From assembly GCF_910586915.1 (NCBI RefSeq), contig NZ_CAJULN010000053.1, positions 1-16,070 of the forward strand: a stretch of DNA of 16,070 bases. Direction: 5' to 3'. A model generated the notes under the pieces. It made no database searches and had not been told where the DNA came from. It saw nothing but the letters and a program-made list of their open reading frames with translations. Of the stretch, positions 14,601 through 16,070 are shown one piece after another; position 1 is the stretch's first letter; each line of letters begins with the position of its first letter. This DNA is from an uncultured Bacteroides sp. GTDB lineage: Bacteria > Bacteroidota > Bacteroidia > Bacteroidales > Bacteroidaceae. The translations under genes and the position numbers were made by a program.

Positions 14601-14630
14601 TTGACTTCTGTTGCGAAATGATTACTTTTG
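14601..14630 (+). promoter_or_regulatory. Bacteroides-type promoter of the coiled-coil protein gene
   Basis: TTG at 14601-14603, a 19-base spacer and TACTTTTG at 14623-14630 match the -33/-7 consensus. The ATG at 14673 lies 42 bases beyond the -7 box. Confidence 0.7.
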
Positions 14631-14672
14631 CGGCACGTTATCAAATTTATCACTGATTTATAACTGAAACTT

Positions 14673-15545
14673 ATGAACAAAAAAAGTCTTCTTATTGCAG
14701 CAGTGGCTATTCTGCTGATAGCTATTATCGGCGTTACCTATTTATTGTTTACTGAAAAACAGGTCAACCGCGAGTTGGTGCAGGAGTTTCAGTTGGACAA
14801 GGAAGATTTGGAAAACGAATATGCCCGTTTCGCACAACAATATGACGAGTTGAAGATGACCGTCTCCAACGATTCCCTGTCTCAACTGCTGGAGCAGGAG
14901 CAGCTCAAAACGCAACGTTTGTTGGAAGAACTGCGCACGGTAAAAACGTCGAATGCCACGGAAATCCGTCGTCTGAAGAAAGAACTGGCCACCCTGCGCA
15001 AAGTAATGATGGGCTATATCAACCAGATTGACTCGCTCAACAGACTGACCGAACAGCAGAAAATAGTCATCGCCGACGTGACTGCGAAATACAACCAGGC
15101 TTCTCGGCAAATCAGCAATCTCGCCGAAGAGAAGAAGAACCTGGACAAGAAAGTGACATTGGCAGCTCAGCTCGATGCTACCAATATTCGCGTGGAACCC
15201 CGTAACAAGCGGAACAAAGTGGCGAAGCGAGTGAAGGATGTGGTGAAACTTGCCATCAGTTTCACGATTGTCAAGAACATCACCGCAGAAAACGGTGAAC
15301 GCACCATTTATATACGCATCACCAAACCCGACAACGACGTCCTGACCAAAAACGCATCCAATACCTTCTCCTATGAGAACCGTACTTTGACCTATTCCAT
15401 CAAGAAGTACATCGAATACAACGGAGAGGAACAGAACATCAGTGTATTTTGGGATGTGGAAGAGTTTTTGTATGCCGGAAACTATCGGGTTGATATCTTT
15501 GAAGGTGGCAATATGATTGGCAGTCAATCGTTTGCCTTAAACTAA
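14673..15545 (+). CDS. Membrane-anchored coiled-coil protein of unknown function
   Basis: This 290-residue protein has a single membrane helix near the N-terminus (about 6-26, LLIAAVAILLIAIIGVTYLLF). It is preceded by MNKKS and lacks a lipobox. A long heptad-rich coiled coil follows, about 28-160, broken near 63-70. After a strongly basic stretch RNKRNKVAKRVKDVVK (177-192) comes a probable beta-sandwich domain (about 193-290) with alternating hydrophobic strands such as LAISFTIV, TIYIRITKP, NISVFWDVEEFLYAGNYRVDIFEGG and SQSFALN. This arrangement, with the C-terminal domain in the periplasm on a coiled-coil stalk, is recognisable in Bacteroidota hypothetical proteins, but no function is known to me. 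It is a single gene with its own promoter and a likely terminator. The ATG at 14673 gives the clean membrane anchor. Confidence 0.85.
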   Translation: MNKKSLLIAAVAILLIAIIGVTYLLFTEKQVNRELVQEFQLDKEDLENEYARFAQQYDELKMTVSNDSLSQLLEQEQLKTQRLLEELRTVKTSNATEIRRLKKELATLRKVMMGYINQIDSLNRLTEQQKIVIADVTAKYNQASRQISNLAEEKKNLDKKVTLAAQLDATNIRVEPRNKRNKVAKRVKDVVKLAISFTIVKNITAENGERTIYIRITKPDNDVLTKNASNTFSYENRTLTYSIKKYIEYNGEEQNISVFWDVEEFLYAGNYRVDIFEGGNMIGSQSFALN

Positions 15546-15558
15546 AATGTTGGGTTTT

Positions 15559-15642
15559 GGGGCGATACCGCCCCTTGTTATAATGTGTTTTGATACCGCT
15601 CGTTAAGGTTGACGCTGTTCATCTTATGGGCGGTATTTTTTT
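15559..15642 (+). terminator. Overlapping hairpins, probable terminator of the coiled-coil gene
   Basis: A compact hairpin GGGGCG-ATAC-CGCCCC (15559-15574) lies 14 bases after the stop codon but is followed only by TTGTTAT. Further on, ATACCGC (15593-15599) can pair with GCGGTAT (15630-15636), with a T run at 15636-15642. GGGCGGTAT (15628-15636) can also pair with ATACCGCCC (15565-15573), so the foldings compete. Termination most likely occurs at the T run. Confidence 0.6.
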
Positions 15643-15742
15643 GTTCTCCCCCCCCCCTCTCTTGTTTATCGAATGAATCCCTGTAGCTATTTCTTTTCTT
15701 CCCGTTGCTTGTCGGGACGCGGTTCGTTAGGCAGATTTATTG

Positions 15743-15830
15743 CGTTCCACTGTAGTTATCCTTGCGGAACACTATAGTGGAACGCAAGGACAACTATAGT
15801 GTTCCGTTCGTTCCACTATAGTGTTCCGCA
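15743..15830. repeat. Four imperfect ~22-bp units centred on CACTATAGTG
   Basis: Ten-base cores begin at 15749 (CACTGTAGTT), 15770 (CACTATAGTG), 15792 (AACTATAGTG) and 15814 (CACTATAGTG), a spacing of 21, 22 and 22 bases. Flanks are GTTCC or GGAAC, in varying orientation, with TTGCG/CGCAA at some edges. The core is a perfect palindrome in copies two and four. A spacing near two helical turns would put all cores on one DNA face. The array is intergenic and close to no gene in this window. Confidence 0.75.
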
Positions 15831-16070
15831 AAAACGACAGGGAGAATAGATAGTCTCCTTAGGCTGCGGACAGAATCCGGTTGGAAGGCCGCACATCTTA
15901 TTTTTTTCCTTTATTTATATGTGCTTCTATCCGGCTATTTATTGCCTGCTTGGGCCGATAATTTTTATATTTTGTCGTTCCAATAGCGGCAGATAAAAAT
16001 AAATTTTCATATTAGATTACCTGTTGGTTGAATTAAATTAGTGAATATTTTATCTGTCCAATCGGACGGT

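Larger units (their letters stand above)
15546..16070. other. Gene-free stretch at the right end of the window
   Basis: No convincing coding frame, tRNA or IS end was found in these 525 bases. They hold the competing hairpins at 15559-15642 and a run of ten C at 15648-15657. Small hairpins follow: TCCCG/CGGGA (15700-15717), GGAGA/TCTCC (15841-15858) and TGCGG/CCGCA (15865-15893), the last followed by TTATTTTTTT. The CTATAGT-centred array lies at 15743-15830. The last 160 bases are AT-rich, with a 9-bp inverted repeat CAGATAAAA (15990-15998) / TTTTATCTG (16048-16056). The next gene presumably starts beyond the window. Confidence 0.6.

Noticed and set aside
15743..15830. CRISPR array
   Set aside because: The units are contiguous 22-bp imperfect palindromes without unique spacers, and no cas gene is nearby.
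15990..16056. 9-bp inverted repeat CAGATAAAA/TTTTATCTG near the window end
   Set aside because: In AT-rich sequence with a 49-base loop this may be chance; the adjacent gene is outside the window.

Overview
The window looks like chromosomal DNA of a Bacteroides species or close relative in the Bacteroidota. The evidence is promoters of the Bacteroides type (a TTTG box, about 19 bases, then TAnnTTTG), weak or absent Shine-Dalgarno sequences, Bacteroidota-type versions of Mrp and TrmB, and a BlaI/M56 pair whose sensor carries TonB C-terminal domains. No tRNA, rRNA, CRISPR array, transposase or phage gene was seen. Most of the window is ordinary core chromosome.

Layout. (1) 1-3046, plus strand: the end of a branched-chain aminotransferase (ilvE), a DUF975-like membrane protein, a terminator overlapping the next promoter, then trmB (tRNA m7G46 methyltransferase) and an Mrp/ApbC-type P-loop ATPase as a probable two-gene unit. 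(2) 3109-5208, minus strand: a BlaI-family repressor followed by an M56 (BlaR1-like) membrane metallopeptidase with two TonB C-terminal domains. A 20-bp perfect inverted repeat with two operator-like sites encloses the repressor's own promoter. (3) 5331-10264, minus strand: an export operon of TolC-like outer-membrane channel, HlyD-like adaptor and two ABC-2 permeases, with no ATP-binding subunit. A consensus promoter and repeated TTGTTTATG elements precede it. (4) 10512-13407, plus strand: a lipoprotein combining one CxxCH haem-type motif with a TolB-like propeller, overlapped in layout by a polytopic membrane protein resembling DUF6057. (5) 13484-14425, minus strand: malate dehydrogenase (mdh). 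(6) 14673-15545, plus strand: a membrane-anchored coiled-coil protein of unknown function. (7) 15546-16070: gene-free, with competing hairpins, a ten-base C tract and a four-copy array of about 22-bp units centred on CACTATAGTG.

How the parts fit. The aminotransferase, tRNA methylase, Mrp and malate dehydrogenase are housekeeping. The efflux operon and the BlaI/M56 module are neighbours on one strand but have separate promoters, so the BlaI pair probably regulates itself and perhaps genes elsewhere. The least understood parts are the CxxCH propeller lipoprotein with its membrane partner, and the palindromic array near the right end. No clear new defence or mobile system was found.
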